Notes: generated by a model not told the origin, from the letters alone. A DNA stretch of 50,177 bases from Candidatus Symbiothrix sp. (GCA_031290435.1 JAITNQ010000089.1:1-50177); one strand, 5' to 3'. Counted from the first letter of the stretch, positions 8,102 through 18,209 are shown. Numbers and translations: made by a program.

Positions 8102-10873
8102 ATGAAATTATTTTTATTAGATGCTTATGCATTGATTTATCGTTCTTATTATGCGCTTATTAAGATGCCCCGCATTACCACAAAGGGTTTGAATACCTCG
8201 GCTATCTTTGGTTTTGTGAATACTTTGGAAGAAGTGTTGAAAAAAGAAAATCCAACGCATATAGGGGTGGCTTTCGACCCTTCCGGCCCGACTTTCCGCC
8301 ACGAGGCTTATCCGGAATACAAGGCGCAACGAGAAGAAACGCCCGAAGTAATCCGGACGTCCGTGCCCATAATCAAAGATATTATCCGTGCATATAATAT
8401 TCCAATTCTGGAAGTACCTTGTTATGAGGCGGATGATGTAATTGGAACGCTTGCCAAAAAAGCGCCTTCCGACTACAGTGTGTACATGATGACACCCGAC
8501 AAAGATTACGGCCAATTGGTAGATAAAAATATTTTCATGTACAAACCGGGATTCAAAGGGAATGAGTTTCAAGTCTTGGGTGTGATGGAAATAAAGGAAA
8601 AATACGGATTGAAAGACCCGCTTCAGGTGATAGACCTCTTGGCTTTGATGGGTGATAAAGTGGATAATATTCCCGGTTGCCCGGGGGTGGGAGAGGTGAC
8701 TGCCAAAAAACTGATTGCCGATTTCGATAGCGTTGAAAATCTGATAGCGCATGTGGAACAATTGCAGGGCGCACTCAAAACAAAAGTGATGGAAAATAAG
8801 GACAAAATCTTGTTTTCAAAATTTTTGGCAACGATTAAAACCGATGTTCCCATTGATTTTAACCCTGATGAATTGCTCCGGCAAAAAATGAATGAACCGG
8901 CGCTCCGAAAGATTTTCGATGAATTGGAATTCCGTACGCTTTTGGCACGGATTTTCGGCACAGAGACCAAACCGGCTTTTGTCGCCCCGAATCAGCCGCG
9001 ACAGACTTCGCTTTTCGATGAAGTTTCAACAGATTCACCGGAAGAAATTTTCCATACTTCCTTGGAAAGTATACAAACTACACCGCATCGTTATTCGCTT
9101 GTGCAGGAAGAAAAAGATATACTTGATTTAATCGCTGCCATAAAGGCGCAGAAATTCGTAGCGTTTGATACGGAAACAACCGGGCTTGACACTTTATCGG
9201 CCGAACTGGTGGGTATGTCCTTCGCTTTAAAAGAAGGCGAAGCCTATTTCGTTCCGGTGCCGGAGAACCGCGTGGAAGCACAGAAAAGGGTCGATTTTTT
9301 CAAGCAGGTCTTAGAGAGTCCCGACATCCTGAAAATCGGTCAGAATATCAAATTCGACAGCAATGTGCTGAAAAAATACCGGGTGAATGTGGCCGGTCCG
9401 CTGTTCGATACCTTGGTCGCCCATTACCTGCTGAATCCGGAATACCGGCACAACTTGGATTATCTGGCCGAAACCTACCTGAATTACCGCACCATTCATA
9501 TTGAGGAATTGATTGGCCCCAAAGGCAAGAATCAATTGAATATGCGGCAGGTTTCTTTGGAACTTTTGGTCGATTATGCCGCGGAAGACGCCGATATCAC
9601 CTTGAAATTGAAAAATAAGTTTGAAGCATTAATCGAAAAAAACAACTTCTCCGAATTGCTTTATACCATTGAAATGCCTTTGGTAAAGGTCTTGGGCGAT
9701 ATGGAAGCCGCCGGTGTGCGGTTAGATACTTCAGCATTGAAACAATCGTCTGTCGACTTGTCGGCGTATTTATTGCAAATCGAACAGGAAGTTTATACTT
9801 TGGCCGGCATTGAGTTCAATATCGCTTCCCCAAAAATGGTAGGCGAAGTTTTGTTCGACCGACTGAAAATCGTAGAAAATTCGAAGAAAACCAAATCCGG
9901 CCAATACACCACAAGCGAGGATGTTCTGGAAAACCTGAAATCCAAGCATCCGGTCGTGGAGAAGATATTGGAATACAGGAAATTCAAGAAACTATTGTCC
10001 ACCTATATTGATGCTTTGCCCACCTTAATCAGTCCGGTGGACGGGAAAGTGCATACCACTTACAACCAAACGATTACCTCGACAGGTCGTTTGAGTTCGA
10101 CCAATCCCAACCTGCAAAACATCCCCATCCGGGACGAAGAAGGCAAGGAAATTCGCAAGGCTTTTATTCCCGATGATGGTTGTTTGTTTTTATCGGCCGA
10201 CTATTCCCAGATTGAGTTGCGTTTGATGGCCGATTTAAGCGAGGACAAGAATATGATTGAAGCCTTCCTGAGCGGCAAGGATATACATGCCGCCACCGCT
10301 GCGAAAATTTTCGGAATACCAATTGAAGAGGTAAGTCGTGACATGCGCCGCAAAGCCAAATCAGCCAATTTCGGCATCATTTACGGCATCTCCGTATTCG
10401 GTTTAAGTGAACAGTTGCATATCCCCAGAGGAGAAGCCAAGCGTTTGATTGACGGCTATTTTGCTACTTATCCGGACGTGAAGGAATATATGGAACGCAG
10501 TATTGAAAAAGCGCGTAAGAACGGTTATGTTGAAACCATTTTCCACCGCAAACGCTTTTTACCCGATATTAATTCGCGGAATGCGATTGTGCGGGGTTAT
10601 GCCGAACGAAACGCCATTAACGCCCCGATTCAAGGCTCGGCTGCAGACATTATCAAGGTTGCAATGAACAGGATATACCATCGTTTCGAAGAGGAAAATC
10701 TGCAATCAAAGATGATTATGCAGGTGCATGACGAATTGAATTTTAATGTTGTCGCAACCGAATCGGATATTGTCCGGAAAATTGTGGTGGAGGAAATGGA
10801 AAACGCCGCCCGGCTGAAAGTTCCGCTCGTGGCCGATTGCGGTATCGGGAAAAACTGGTTGGAAGCGCATTGA
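8102..10873 (+). CDS. polA: DNA polymerase I
   Basis: Pol I fills gaps after repair and removes RNA primers. The 923-residue protein has all three domains. The 5'-3' exonuclease (residues about 1-290) begins LFLLDAYALIYRSYY and has MMTPDKDYGQLV and the helix-hairpin-helix region GCPGVGEVTAKKL. A 3'-5' exonuclease has its catalytic motif FDTETTGLD near residue 356, so proofreading looks intact. The polymerase domain has motif A SADYSQIELR near 697, motif B RRKAKSANFGIIYG near 749 and motif C QVHDEL near 873. It is divergent from trpB2 and convergent with pfkA, with only 39 bp between the stops and no clear terminator. Confidence 0.97.
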   Translation: MKLFLLDAYALIYRSYYALIKMPRITTKGLNTSAIFGFVNTLEEVLKKENPTHIGVAFDPSGPTFRHEAYPEYKAQREETPEVIRTSVPIIKDIIRAYNIPILEVPCYEADDVIGTLAKKAPSDYSVYMMTPDKDYGQLVDKNIFMYKPGFKGNEFQVLGVMEIKEKYGLKDPLQVIDLLALMGDKVDNIPGCPGVGEVTAKKLIADFDSVENLIAHVEQLQGALKTKVMENKDKILFSKFLATIKTDVPIDFNPDELLRQKMNEPALRKIFDELEFRTLLARIFGTETKPAFVAPNQPRQTSLFDEVSTDSPEEIFHTSLESIQTTPHRYSLVQEEKDILDLIAAIKAQKFVAFDTETTGLDTLSAELVGMSFALKEGEAYFVPVPENRVEAQKRVDFFKQVLESPDILKIGQNIKFDSNVLKKYRVNVAGPLFDTLVAHYLLNPEYRHNLDYLAETYLNYRTIHIEELIGPKGKNQLNMRQVSLELLVDYAAEDADITLKLKNKFEALIEKNNFSELLYTIEMPLVKVLGDMEAAGVRLDTSALKQSSVDLSAYLLQIEQEVYTLAGIEFNIASPKMVGEVLFDRLKIVENSKKTKSGQYTTSEDVLENLKSKHPVVEKILEYRKFKKLLSTYIDALPTLISPVDGKVHTTYNQTITSTGRLSSTNPNLQNIPIRDEEGKEIRKAFIPDDGCLFLSADYSQIELRLMADLSEDKNMIEAFLSGKDIHAATAAKIFGIPIEEVSRDMRRKAKSANFGIIYGISVFGLSEQLHIPRGEAKRLIDGYFATYPDVKEYMERSIEKARKNGYVETIFHRKRFLPDINSRNAIVRGYAERNAINAPIQGSAADIIKVAMNRIYHRFEEENLQSKMIMQVHDELNFNVVATESDIVRKIVVEEMENAARLKVPLVADCGIGKNWLEAH

Positions 10874-10912
10874 AAATCAGCAAAACCAAATGCACTTCCG
10901 AAAATGCTCCGC

Positions 10913-11929
10913 TTATATTCCGAAAGAAATTCCCATGCGTTTCCCTTGGATGATCAGGTCATGGTCAGAACGAACCAATTTCAGCTTACCTGCCACTTTT
11001 TCTAAGGGGAATGAGGTAATTTGTTCATCTATCAAGGAAATCATCCGGCCGAATTGTCCCTTGGCAATCAGTTCCGTGGCATGACCTCCCAAGCGGGTAG
11101 CCAAGTTTCTGTCGAAGGCCGATGGATTTCCGCCTCGCTGTACATACCCCAAAATGGTCTCGCGCGTCTCAATCCCGGTTCCGACTTCAATTTGATGTGA
11201 CAAACGCGATGCCGGATTGCCTTGAATCCCATCCAATTCTAATCCTTCTCCCACGGCTACAATGGAATAGGGTTTCCCTTTTATAGCCCGGTTGAGGATG
11301 GTGTTATTTACTTTGTCGATATCGCAACCTAATTCCGGAAGGAGAATGACATCAGCGCCTCCGGCCATTCCTGCATAGAGCGTAATCCAGCCGGCTTTAT
11401 GCCCCATCAGTTCAATAACCATCACCCGATTGTGCGCCGATGCCGTGGAGTGTAAGCGGTCGATGGCTTCCGTGGCAATATCTACCGCCGAGTGAAACCC
11501 GAAAGTAATGTCGGTGCCATAAACATCGTTATCAATGGTTTTAGGGATGCTGATAACATTCAATCCCATTTGTGAAACTTTATAGGCCGTTTTCTGCGTA
11601 CCGTTTCCACCGATGCAGACCAAGCAGTCGAGGCCTAAAGCATGATAATTATCCGCAATGATTTGCGGTTTCTCATTCTCACTCCCATCCGGAAACTTCC
11701 TGAAAGGCTTTTCGCGGGACGTTCCCAGAATAGTTCCTCCCAAGTTTAACAAGCCCGACAAAGATTTATCATCCAATTGGGTATAATCTTTGTTCAACAG
11801 GCCTTGGAAACCGTAACGGATACCTACCACCTCCATGCCGAAATGGCTTACAGCCGTCTTCCCTACGCCACGGATGGTTGCATTTATCCCCGGACAATCT
11901 CCTCCGGAAGATAAGATGCCAATTTTCAT
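10913..11929 (-). CDS. pfkA: 6-phosphofructokinase
   Basis: PfkA phosphorylates fructose 6-phosphate in glycolysis. The 338-residue product has the PFK signature SSGGDCPGINATIRG at the N-terminus, the catalytic PKTIDND, the substrate-binding EIMGHK-type segment (ELMGHKAGW) and GYVQRGGNPSAFDR. Aligned by eye with the E. coli enzyme, the cofactor site reads GGNGT instead of GGDGS (Asn at position 103, Gly at 104) and Lys instead of Gly at position 124. Gly104 indicates ATP use, whereas Lys124 is usual in pyrophosphate-dependent enzymes, so the phosphoryl donor is not settled by sequence. Its ATG follows the stop of the DUF349 gene immediately, indicating co-transcription. Confidence 0.93.
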   Translation of the reverse strand: MKIGILSSGGDCPGINATIRGVGKTAVSHFGMEVVGIRYGFQGLLNKDYTQLDDKSLSGLLNLGGTILGTSREKPFRKFPDGSENEKPQIIADNYHALGLDCLVCIGGNGTQKTAYKVSQMGLNVISIPKTIDNDVYGTDITFGFHSAVDIATEAIDRLHSTASAHNRVMVIELMGHKAGWITLYAGMAGGADVILLPELGCDIDKVNNTILNRAIKGKPYSIVAVGEGLELDGIQGNPASRLSHQIEVGTGIETRETILGYVQRGGNPSAFDRNLATRLGGHATELIAKGQFGRMISLIDEQITSFPLEKVAGKLKLVRSDHDLIIQGKRMGISFGI

Positions 11930-14125
11930 TTATTTATTATCAAAATTATCGTCTATAACTTCAATTTTCTTGACAATTAAGTTCAATTCTTCTTTCAGGC
12001 TTTCGATTTTCCGGTTCATTTCCTTCACCATACCGCTACCGCCTTTAGAAGAAACGGACAGGAAGCCGATATTGTTCTCATAGGTCTGAATATCGTTTTT
12101 CAGCCGTTCGTAGGTACGCATCAGTTTTTCGCGTTCGCCCAACAGTTTGTTCTTCGATTTCTCCCCACCGGCGGAAATATCATCCAAATTCGTTTTGAAT
12201 GATTGCAAACGTCTTTCCGTCTTGGTGACTTTTAACCGGTCAAAATGCTTATCCACCGCTTGCTGGTATTCTTTATTGATTTTTTCTTTATCACGGAATG
12301 GAACAAAACCTATTTTATTCCATTCGGCAATAAATCCGCGGATAGTAGAAATAGCTTCCTGTGCCGGTAAACCGGTATCTATCACATTAATTTTCTCAAG
12401 GATAGCCTTTTTCTTGTTTAAGTTCTCAACTTCTTCCGATTTCTGAGAGGAGAAATGTGAACTTTTTTGTTCGAAGAAATGGTCGCAAGCGCCGATAAAT
12501 TGCCTCCATGTTGATTCGGAAAATTTGCGCGGAACCGGCCCTATTGACCGCCATTCTTTTTGCAGTGCAATCAGTTTGTCCGTTGTATCTTTCCATTCCT
12601 GACTGTCTTTTAAGGCTTCTGCCTGTTCGCAAAGCGACTGTTTCTTTTCAAGATTGGAATCCATATTCCCTTTAACTTGTTTGTAAAATTCCGCTTTTTT
12701 GTGGAAAAATGCATCGCAAGCTGCACGGAAACGTTCAAAAACTCTCACATTGTTTTTCTTGGGTGCAAAACCGATGGTTTTCCATTTCTCCTGAAGTTCA
12801 AGAACTCGTTTGTTTTGCGCGTCCCAAGTTTTGAAACTATTTAGTTTACTAAAATCAATGGCTTCCATCTCTTCGCAAAGCACGGCTTTTTCTTCCAAAT
12901 TCCGGTGTTCCAACGAACGCAAGGACTCGAAGTGGTCCTGGTGTTTTTTGTTAATTACAGAAGAAGCTTTTTTGAATCGCGACCATATTTCTTCGCGGAC
13001 TTCTTTGGCTACCGGCCCTATTTCACGCCATTCCTGATGCAGTTTCTGCAATTGATAGAAAGCCGAAATCACATCTTTTTCGCTATCTAATTTTTCTACC
13101 GACTCGCAAAGCGCCTGTTTCAACTCCAGATTCTTTTTGAAATCGTAATCCCGCATCTCGTTATTGATTTTCAGTAAATCATAAAATTTTTCACTGTAAA
13201 GCTGGTATTCTTTCCAGAGGTCATTGACAGCAGCCTGAGGCACTTGCTTGACTTCTTTCCAGCGTTGCTGTAGCTTGCGAAATTCATTGTATATCTTGTA
13301 GAAGTCATCTTTGCTCTCAATCATTTCTTTCAATCTCTCAATGATTTGTTTCTTGATGCGTAAATTGTCTTCTTTCAATTTTTCTGTTTTTGCCGTTAAT
13401 GAGGCTTTTTTCTCTCGAAACTGCACCAGCAGTTCTTTCAATTTTTCTTCAGCATCATCCTTTTCAGGTGCAAAATCTTCTTCTAAACCGCCTTCTGTTA
13501 CAAAAAGATTAACCGCTTCTTCGACTTCAATTTTTTTCAACTTATAAAAGGCCTGCCGTAAAGTTTCTACTTCATTTCTGATGATATCGCTTATTTCCAA
13601 ACCGACTCTTTCCGCTAATTTTTCAACAATTTGCAATTTGTCTAACTTGTCGATTTCCTGCAAGCTCGTTGCCACATCAGCATCGGACGCGAATTCCTGC
13701 ACTTCGGCTTCTTCTTCCGAAGGAATGTCTGCGAGTACCTCCGCTACAGGTTCTTCCGGAACAGATTCCGCTACAATAGAGTCATCTGCAACAGATTCCA
13801 CTACAATAGCATCCTCCGCAACAGGCTCTTCTGCAACAGATTTCTCTGCAATAGATTCCGCAACAATAGGCTCTTCCGCAACAGTTTCTTCCGTTGCAGG
13901 CTCCGTTGTTACGGGGTCTTCATCTCCGGGGTTTTCAACCATAGGTTCCTCTACCGGCGTTGTATCTTCCGGTAAATCTCCTTTTTCTGTTTCGTCCGTA
14001 TTGACGTTTAAGGACTCTTCTGGTATTCCTGTTTCTTCGGGAGTAGCAGAGACTTTGTAATCTTCAGAGGTCGCATCATTTGCGAAACCGTCCGAATCGA
14101 GAAGTTTATTCATAGCACTCAACAA
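11930..14125 (-). CDS. DUF349 repeat protein with acidic N-terminus
   Basis: The 731-residue protein has an acidic, low-complexity N-terminal region (about residues 20-150) built from imperfect AEEPVAE/ESVADDSIVAE units. It is followed by about five DUF349 repeats, each with a pattern like LQKEWRSIGPVPRKFSESTW and a preceding CEQAEAL helix. The C-terminal 120 residues look like a coiled coil (LMRTYERLKNDIQTYENN and MNRKIESLKEELN). There is no signal peptide, so it is probably cytoplasmic. DUF349 proteins have no firmly assigned function that I can state. It is the first gene of a two-gene unit with pfkA. An in-frame ATG four codons downstream is an alternative start. Confidence 0.85.
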   Translation of the reverse strand: MLSAMNKLLDSDGFANDATSEDYKVSATPEETGIPEESLNVNTDETEKGDLPEDTTPVEEPMVENPGDEDPVTTEPATEETVAEEPIVAESIAEKSVAEEPVAEDAIVVESVADDSIVAESVPEEPVAEVLADIPSEEEAEVQEFASDADVATSLQEIDKLDKLQIVEKLAERVGLEISDIIRNEVETLRQAFYKLKKIEVEEAVNLFVTEGGLEEDFAPEKDDAEEKLKELLVQFREKKASLTAKTEKLKEDNLRIKKQIIERLKEMIESKDDFYKIYNEFRKLQQRWKEVKQVPQAAVNDLWKEYQLYSEKFYDLLKINNEMRDYDFKKNLELKQALCESVEKLDSEKDVISAFYQLQKLHQEWREIGPVAKEVREEIWSRFKKASSVINKKHQDHFESLRSLEHRNLEEKAVLCEEMEAIDFSKLNSFKTWDAQNKRVLELQEKWKTIGFAPKKNNVRVFERFRAACDAFFHKKAEFYKQVKGNMDSNLEKKQSLCEQAEALKDSQEWKDTTDKLIALQKEWRSIGPVPRKFSESTWRQFIGACDHFFEQKSSHFSSQKSEEVENLNKKKAILEKINVIDTGLPAQEAISTIRGFIAEWNKIGFVPFRDKEKINKEYQQAVDKHFDRLKVTKTERRLQSFKTNLDDISAGGEKSKNKLLGEREKLMRTYERLKNDIQTYENNIGFLSVSSKGGSGMVKEMNRKIESLKEELNLIVKKIEVIDDNFDNK

Positions 14126-14160
14126 TTAATAGATAAAACTATCCGATGTATTATAACTTG

Positions 14161-14168
14161 CAAATCTA
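14161..14168 (-). promoter_or_regulatory. -7 box of the DUF349-pfkA unit
   Basis: TAGATTTG on the minus strand is a perfect TAnnTTTG match, 36 bp upstream of the DUF349 protein start. I did not find a clear -33 element at the expected distance. Confidence 0.5.
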
Positions 14169-14327
14169 TAAAATAATTTCGAGAACTCGTTGTTTTTTTA
14201 AGAATTTTTATGAAAATCACACTATTTTGTTTGGTACAAAGCTAAATTTAGGGCTGTTTTTTTATATATAATTTGAAATATTCGAATTTAAAGAGATATG
14301 GTAAGGATGAAATTTAAATTTTATTTT

Positions 14328-14335
14328 TATCTTTG
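14328..14335 (+). promoter_or_regulatory. -7 box of the prenyl diphosphate synthase gene
   Basis: TATCTTTG is a perfect TAnnTTTG match, 22 bp before the ATG at 14357. The upstream 40 bp are very AT-rich with no evident -33 TTTG. Confidence 0.55.
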
Positions 14336-14356
14336 CATTTTTATTAGCAAAATAAG

Positions 14357-15331
14357 ATGGATAAACTAAAGGTCATTGCACAGCCTGTTCAAGCAGAAAT
14401 GGACGCCTTTGACCGGCTCTTTATGGAAACTTTGCAGGGTCATAACGATGATTTTCAATCCATGATTGACTTCATTTCGGGCAGGAACGGTAAACGTATC
14501 CGTCCGCTTATACTGATGTTATCGGCCGGACTGTGTGGAAAAACAAACCCGAAAACGATTGATTATGCGATTGTTCTCGAACTGCTTCACACGGCAACGC
14601 TGATACACGACGATGTGGTTGACAACACTATGGAAAGGCGTTCCCAGCCGTCCGTCAATGCCGAATACGATAATCGGGTTGCCGTTCTTCTGGGCGACTA
14701 CATCCTCTCGCTTGCCATTATGCGCGCCGTCATGACACAGAATCTTTCCATATTGGATATCATTTCCCGGCTTGCACAAAATCTGGCGGAAGGGGAGCTG
14801 ACGCAATTGATTGCTTCCAAGGAACATATTTTTGAAGAAGAACGTTATTTTAAAGTGATATGGAAAAAAACGGCTGTGCTGCTATCCTCCTGTTCGGAAA
14901 TGGGTGCATTATCCGTTAATGCAAGCCCTGAAAAAAAAGAAAAACTCCGGGTAATCGGAGAAAATCTGGGTATCTGTTTCCAAATCCGAGACGATATTTT
15001 CGATTATTTCGAACAAGGAGAAATAGGAAAACCGACCGGGAACGACATCCGGGAAGGCAAAATCACCCTCCCCTTGATATATGCGCTGAAAACAGCGCCA
15101 GAAGCCATTTCAGAAGCCATGTTTGACATTATTAGGAAAAAAGATTTTTCTGAAAAAAATATAACCCGGCTTACCGGCTTTGCAAAGGAATACAAAGGGA
15201 TAGAATATGCTTATTCGAAAATGCAGAAAATAAAAGAAGAAACCCTTGCCTTATTGACTGACTTCCCGGATTCCACAGCCAAAATAGCTATGATTCGCTT
15301 AATTGATTATATCATTGAAAGGAAAAAATAA
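14357..15331 (+). CDS. Long-chain polyprenyl diphosphate synthase
   Basis: This trans-prenyltransferase elongates FPP or GGPP with isopentenyl diphosphate to give the side chain of menaquinone. The 324-residue protein has the RPLILMLSAGL segment, a first aspartate-rich motif HDDVVDN near residue 84 and a second RDDIFDY near residue 211, which bind the diphosphates through magnesium. Glycine residues and GKPTGNDIREGKITLPLIYA after the second motif are typical. The product chain length cannot be read reliably from the sequence. It uses the isoprenoid supply that includes IspG, also encoded in this window. It converges on the DUF5686 gene. Confidence 0.92.
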   Translation: MDKLKVIAQPVQAEMDAFDRLFMETLQGHNDDFQSMIDFISGRNGKRIRPLILMLSAGLCGKTNPKTIDYAIVLELLHTATLIHDDVVDNTMERRSQPSVNAEYDNRVAVLLGDYILSLAIMRAVMTQNLSILDIISRLAQNLAEGELTQLIASKEHIFEEERYFKVIWKKTAVLLSSCSEMGALSVNASPEKKEKLRVIGENLGICFQIRDDIFDYFEQGEIGKPTGNDIREGKITLPLIYALKTAPEAISEAMFDIIRKKDFSEKNITRLTGFAKEYKGIEYAYSKMQKIKEETLALLTDFPDSTAKIAMIRLIDYIIERKK

Positions 15332-15382
15332 CCCGCTAATCTTTCTTCCTATCTCTTTCCCGAATGACTTCTTGACGATTTA

Positions 15383-17794
15383 TCACTTAAACGAAACACT
15401 TATAGCTACTTTCAGCGCCAGATTATCTGCAAATTTATCGTTTTGATAATATCCGCAACGCAGAAATCCACCGACGCCCAAGCGCAGATAGGCTACATTT
15501 AAAATATTAGCCCGAAGAATATTATCGACTATAATACCGGCTTCCTGATAAGTATGGTTTTTTACTTTAAAATTCATTCCTGTGTAGGAAGTCGCATCGG
15601 ATAAATTTCCCCAACCGGCATTATAAGCCAAAGAAAATTCGGGGCTGAAACGTTTGGTTTTAAAAAGCAAAGAACCGAAATGGTGCGAATAAAATACATG
15701 CGCGTATTTATCCGATAAAAATTCATCCGGCCGCATGGTCTGAAAGGTATTTTCGACAACAAATGAAATATCCGCCCGTTTGCTGCCTTCACCGGTAAAA
15801 AGTATACCGTAAGGCAAACTCCTGTCAATATATCCACCTTCAAGCCGCAAGTTCGATTGGCCTATCAGACCATTATAGGCAATCAAATCGACAGAAGCCT
15901 CTAAGCGGTTGTATACAAAACTGTTTTTTCGCAGAAAATCAAGACCGCGCGTATAAGAGACATTCAAAATCGGATTCCCAAGCACAGTCACCATTCGGTA
16001 TGTGCCGAACAAAGTATGCTTTTCCCCTTTTGCATAACGCAAGGAAAAAAACAGGGCATCGGCTTTGTAGTCCGGCAAGGGAGAGCCTTTGTAGATAGAG
16101 GTATAGGCCGGTCTTACATCCTGCATCCGGAAGGAAGCGTATAATTTCAGTTCTCTGAAAATATGGTAAACGCTTGAGATTTTATTTTCAATGCAATATT
16201 CGAAGCGGGAAGTGGAAATAATTCTGCCGTAATCACTCAATAAATTGAAATTCATATTGTTACCAACTTCCTTCAATGTATTTTGATACGAATAGTTTAT
16301 CTTTGCCGACCGCTGCCGGTTAAGCGTAAATTCCAATTCTCCGCCGTATTTTGGTTCATTATCCTTGCTGCCGTAACCCACATAAGCGCCGACAGCGATA
16401 TATTTCAGCCAAAATTCGTTTGTATGCAAACCCAATCCCCAACGCGAACCTTCGTAAGTGTTACTGCCATAAAATCTCAATAGGTCTATATCTATCTTAT
16501 TTACAGGTATTTTCCCTTCTAAAAATTTTGGCGCCATATTCATTATTATGTCCGGAACAGGATTGTTGCGGAAAGCGCTATCCTTTTTCATATAGACTCC
16601 TATTTCTTTATCCGAAAGCCGGACAGGCCTGACCTCATCGAGGATGGCATTACTCTTGGTGATACTTTTTTCGTCAAGATACACTCTATCCAAATGCTTA
16701 GGAAGATTTTTCCCCGGTGCATCAAAACGAACACTGTCGATACTTGATGTTAAGAAATAAGCAAAATAAGCAGGGGAGCCTTTTCGGGGATGCATTTGGA
16801 GGACGCTGATTTCTTCTTCCAACTTTTGAGGAAACCATTTCCCGTCGACTAAATTATAAATCTGGTTGAACTTAAAATCAATCAACCCTTTATCGAAAGG
16901 ATGCGCGACAATATTTGTAAGGGCATACCCATTAGAACTGATAAACATTGTACCTTGCAAGGCATTAAAATTGCTATGTTTTTTAGGAAAATAATTTATC
17001 TCGAATAGGGTATCGTTGCCGGTAATATATTCCGCATTAAGTTGAAAATTATATGCATCCAAACTTTCAGCGGTTAAAGGACTTACATAATTGAAGCGCA
17101 TTTTTTCCTTGGGTTCGGATTCTCCGAAAATCTGAATGGAATGGTTATAAAAAGAAATTGTTTTGTGAAAAAATGCGTAACTGAATTGTCCGAATACCGG
17201 TGTCCTGAAGCCGGAAGTACGAGTTGCGATGATTTTATTTTCAGTCTGCCCACCCGATTTACTACACAAAGAGAATGTTTCCGAAATCAGTTGTTCGTTG
17301 AACGATTTTTCTTTTTTCGAACTATCCGCAGGCAGTTCGGTCGGCGTTTGCAAACCGCCAAGCGCTTTGAAGTAGTTGCGATAGGAATAATTGTCGTATT
17401 TATCGAAATTATTTTTATCCTTGTTTGCCAGTACATTTCTAATAATCCTCAGAGCGGGATTGTTTTGGGGCATAATTTCCACTTCATCGACAAGAAACGC
17501 CTGCTCTTCCAAGGCAATGATGAAAGGAGAAGTTTGCCGGGAAAGTACGGTGAAAGTATCTGTTTTGTACCCGATACAAGAAACAGTAATTTGCACCGGA
17601 AAATGAGCCGGAAGTAAAAAGCAAGCTTGGCCATCCGTAATAAACCCTTTTTGCAAAGAATCCGTTTTGTAGGCAACAGAAGCAAAAGGAATAGGGAGTC
17701 GGGTAGTTTTGTCAATTACAATCCCTTGTAATTGAGCAAAAAGGGTGCAATTTGAAAATATGATGAATAAAAAAATACCAAAATACGTTTTCAA
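15383..17794 (-). CDS. DUF5686 outer-membrane protein with CarboxypepD_reg-like domain
   Basis: The 803-residue protein starts with a clear Sec signal peptide (MKTYFGIFLFIIFSNCTLFA, cleavage before Q). A CarboxypepD_reg-like beta-sandwich follows at about residues 22-100 (GIVIDKTTRLPIPFASVAY). The rest matches the DUF5686 family, with alternating aromatic strands consistent with a C-terminal beta-barrel ending in VAISVSFK, so an outer-membrane location is likely. The function is unknown; members are common in Bacteroidota. It is the last gene of the long minus-strand run and lies 31 bp downstream of the VanZ-family gene. Confidence 0.85.
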   Translation of the reverse strand: MKTYFGIFLFIIFSNCTLFAQLQGIVIDKTTRLPIPFASVAYKTDSLQKGFITDGQACFLLPAHFPVQITVSCIGYKTDTFTVLSRQTSPFIIALEEQAFLVDEVEIMPQNNPALRIIRNVLANKDKNNFDKYDNYSYRNYFKALGGLQTPTELPADSSKKEKSFNEQLISETFSLCSKSGGQTENKIIATRTSGFRTPVFGQFSYAFFHKTISFYNHSIQIFGESEPKEKMRFNYVSPLTAESLDAYNFQLNAEYITGNDTLFEINYFPKKHSNFNALQGTMFISSNGYALTNIVAHPFDKGLIDFKFNQIYNLVDGKWFPQKLEEEISVLQMHPRKGSPAYFAYFLTSSIDSVRFDAPGKNLPKHLDRVYLDEKSITKSNAILDEVRPVRLSDKEIGVYMKKDSAFRNNPVPDIIMNMAPKFLEGKIPVNKIDIDLLRFYGSNTYEGSRWGLGLHTNEFWLKYIAVGAYVGYGSKDNEPKYGGELEFTLNRQRSAKINYSYQNTLKEVGNNMNFNLLSDYGRIISTSRFEYCIENKISSVYHIFRELKLYASFRMQDVRPAYTSIYKGSPLPDYKADALFFSLRYAKGEKHTLFGTYRMVTVLGNPILNVSYTRGLDFLRKNSFVYNRLEASVDLIAYNGLIGQSNLRLEGGYIDRSLPYGILFTGEGSKRADISFVVENTFQTMRPDEFLSDKYAHVFYSHHFGSLLFKTKRFSPEFSLAYNAGWGNLSDATSYTGMNFKVKNHTYQEAGIIVDNILRANILNVAYLRLGVGGFLRCGYYQNDKFADNLALKVAISVSFK

Positions 17795-17825
17795 GAATTA
17801 AGCTGAAATTTGTTTTGACCATATA

Positions 17826-18209
17826 TTATTTAGCTACCGGCAAGCGACGATTAATCAGCAGACAGACAAGGATTCCGATAAAAGCGCCGATTCCATCGAA
17901 TAAAAAATCCCACCAATCGCCTGAACGAGTGGTGGTAAAATATTCCTGTCCCAATTCTATGGCGCCGCTAAAAAGCGTTGGAAAAAGAAATGAAGCCAGA
18001 AAAAGTCGATATACGTCTATCTGTTTTTTCAGGTAAGCCGTGTTGTCGAAAAATACAGAGCCGGATAAGGCTAAGAACATCAGTAAATGCACAAATTTAT
18101 CAAAATTCGCTACGGGAGCGGCAGGTAAAGGCGCCATATTCATAAAACACAATACAAGTATTACAACAATTAATGCAATACTAATCATATACTTTTTCAG
18201 AAAACTCAT
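17826..18209 (-). CDS. VanZ family membrane protein
   Basis: The 127-residue protein has three or four hydrophobic segments, at about residues 7-26, 39-55, 68-85 and 100-120, with the family pattern NFDKFVHLLMFLALSG and a second block FSGAIELGQEYFTTTRSGDWWDFLFDGIGAFIGI, whose Asp-rich centre is characteristic (quoted in two parts: FSGAIELGQEY, then DWWDFLFDGIGA). It is an inner-membrane protein of unknown role; some relatives affect teicoplanin resistance. It overlaps the deoC stop by four bases (ATGA), so it is translationally coupled to deoC. Confidence 0.85.
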   Translation of the reverse strand: MSFLKKYMISIALIVVILVLCFMNMAPLPAAPVANFDKFVHLLMFLALSGSVFFDNTAYLKKQIDVYRLFLASFLFPTLFSGAIELGQEYFTTTRSGDWWDFLFDGIGAFIGILVCLLINRRLPVAK

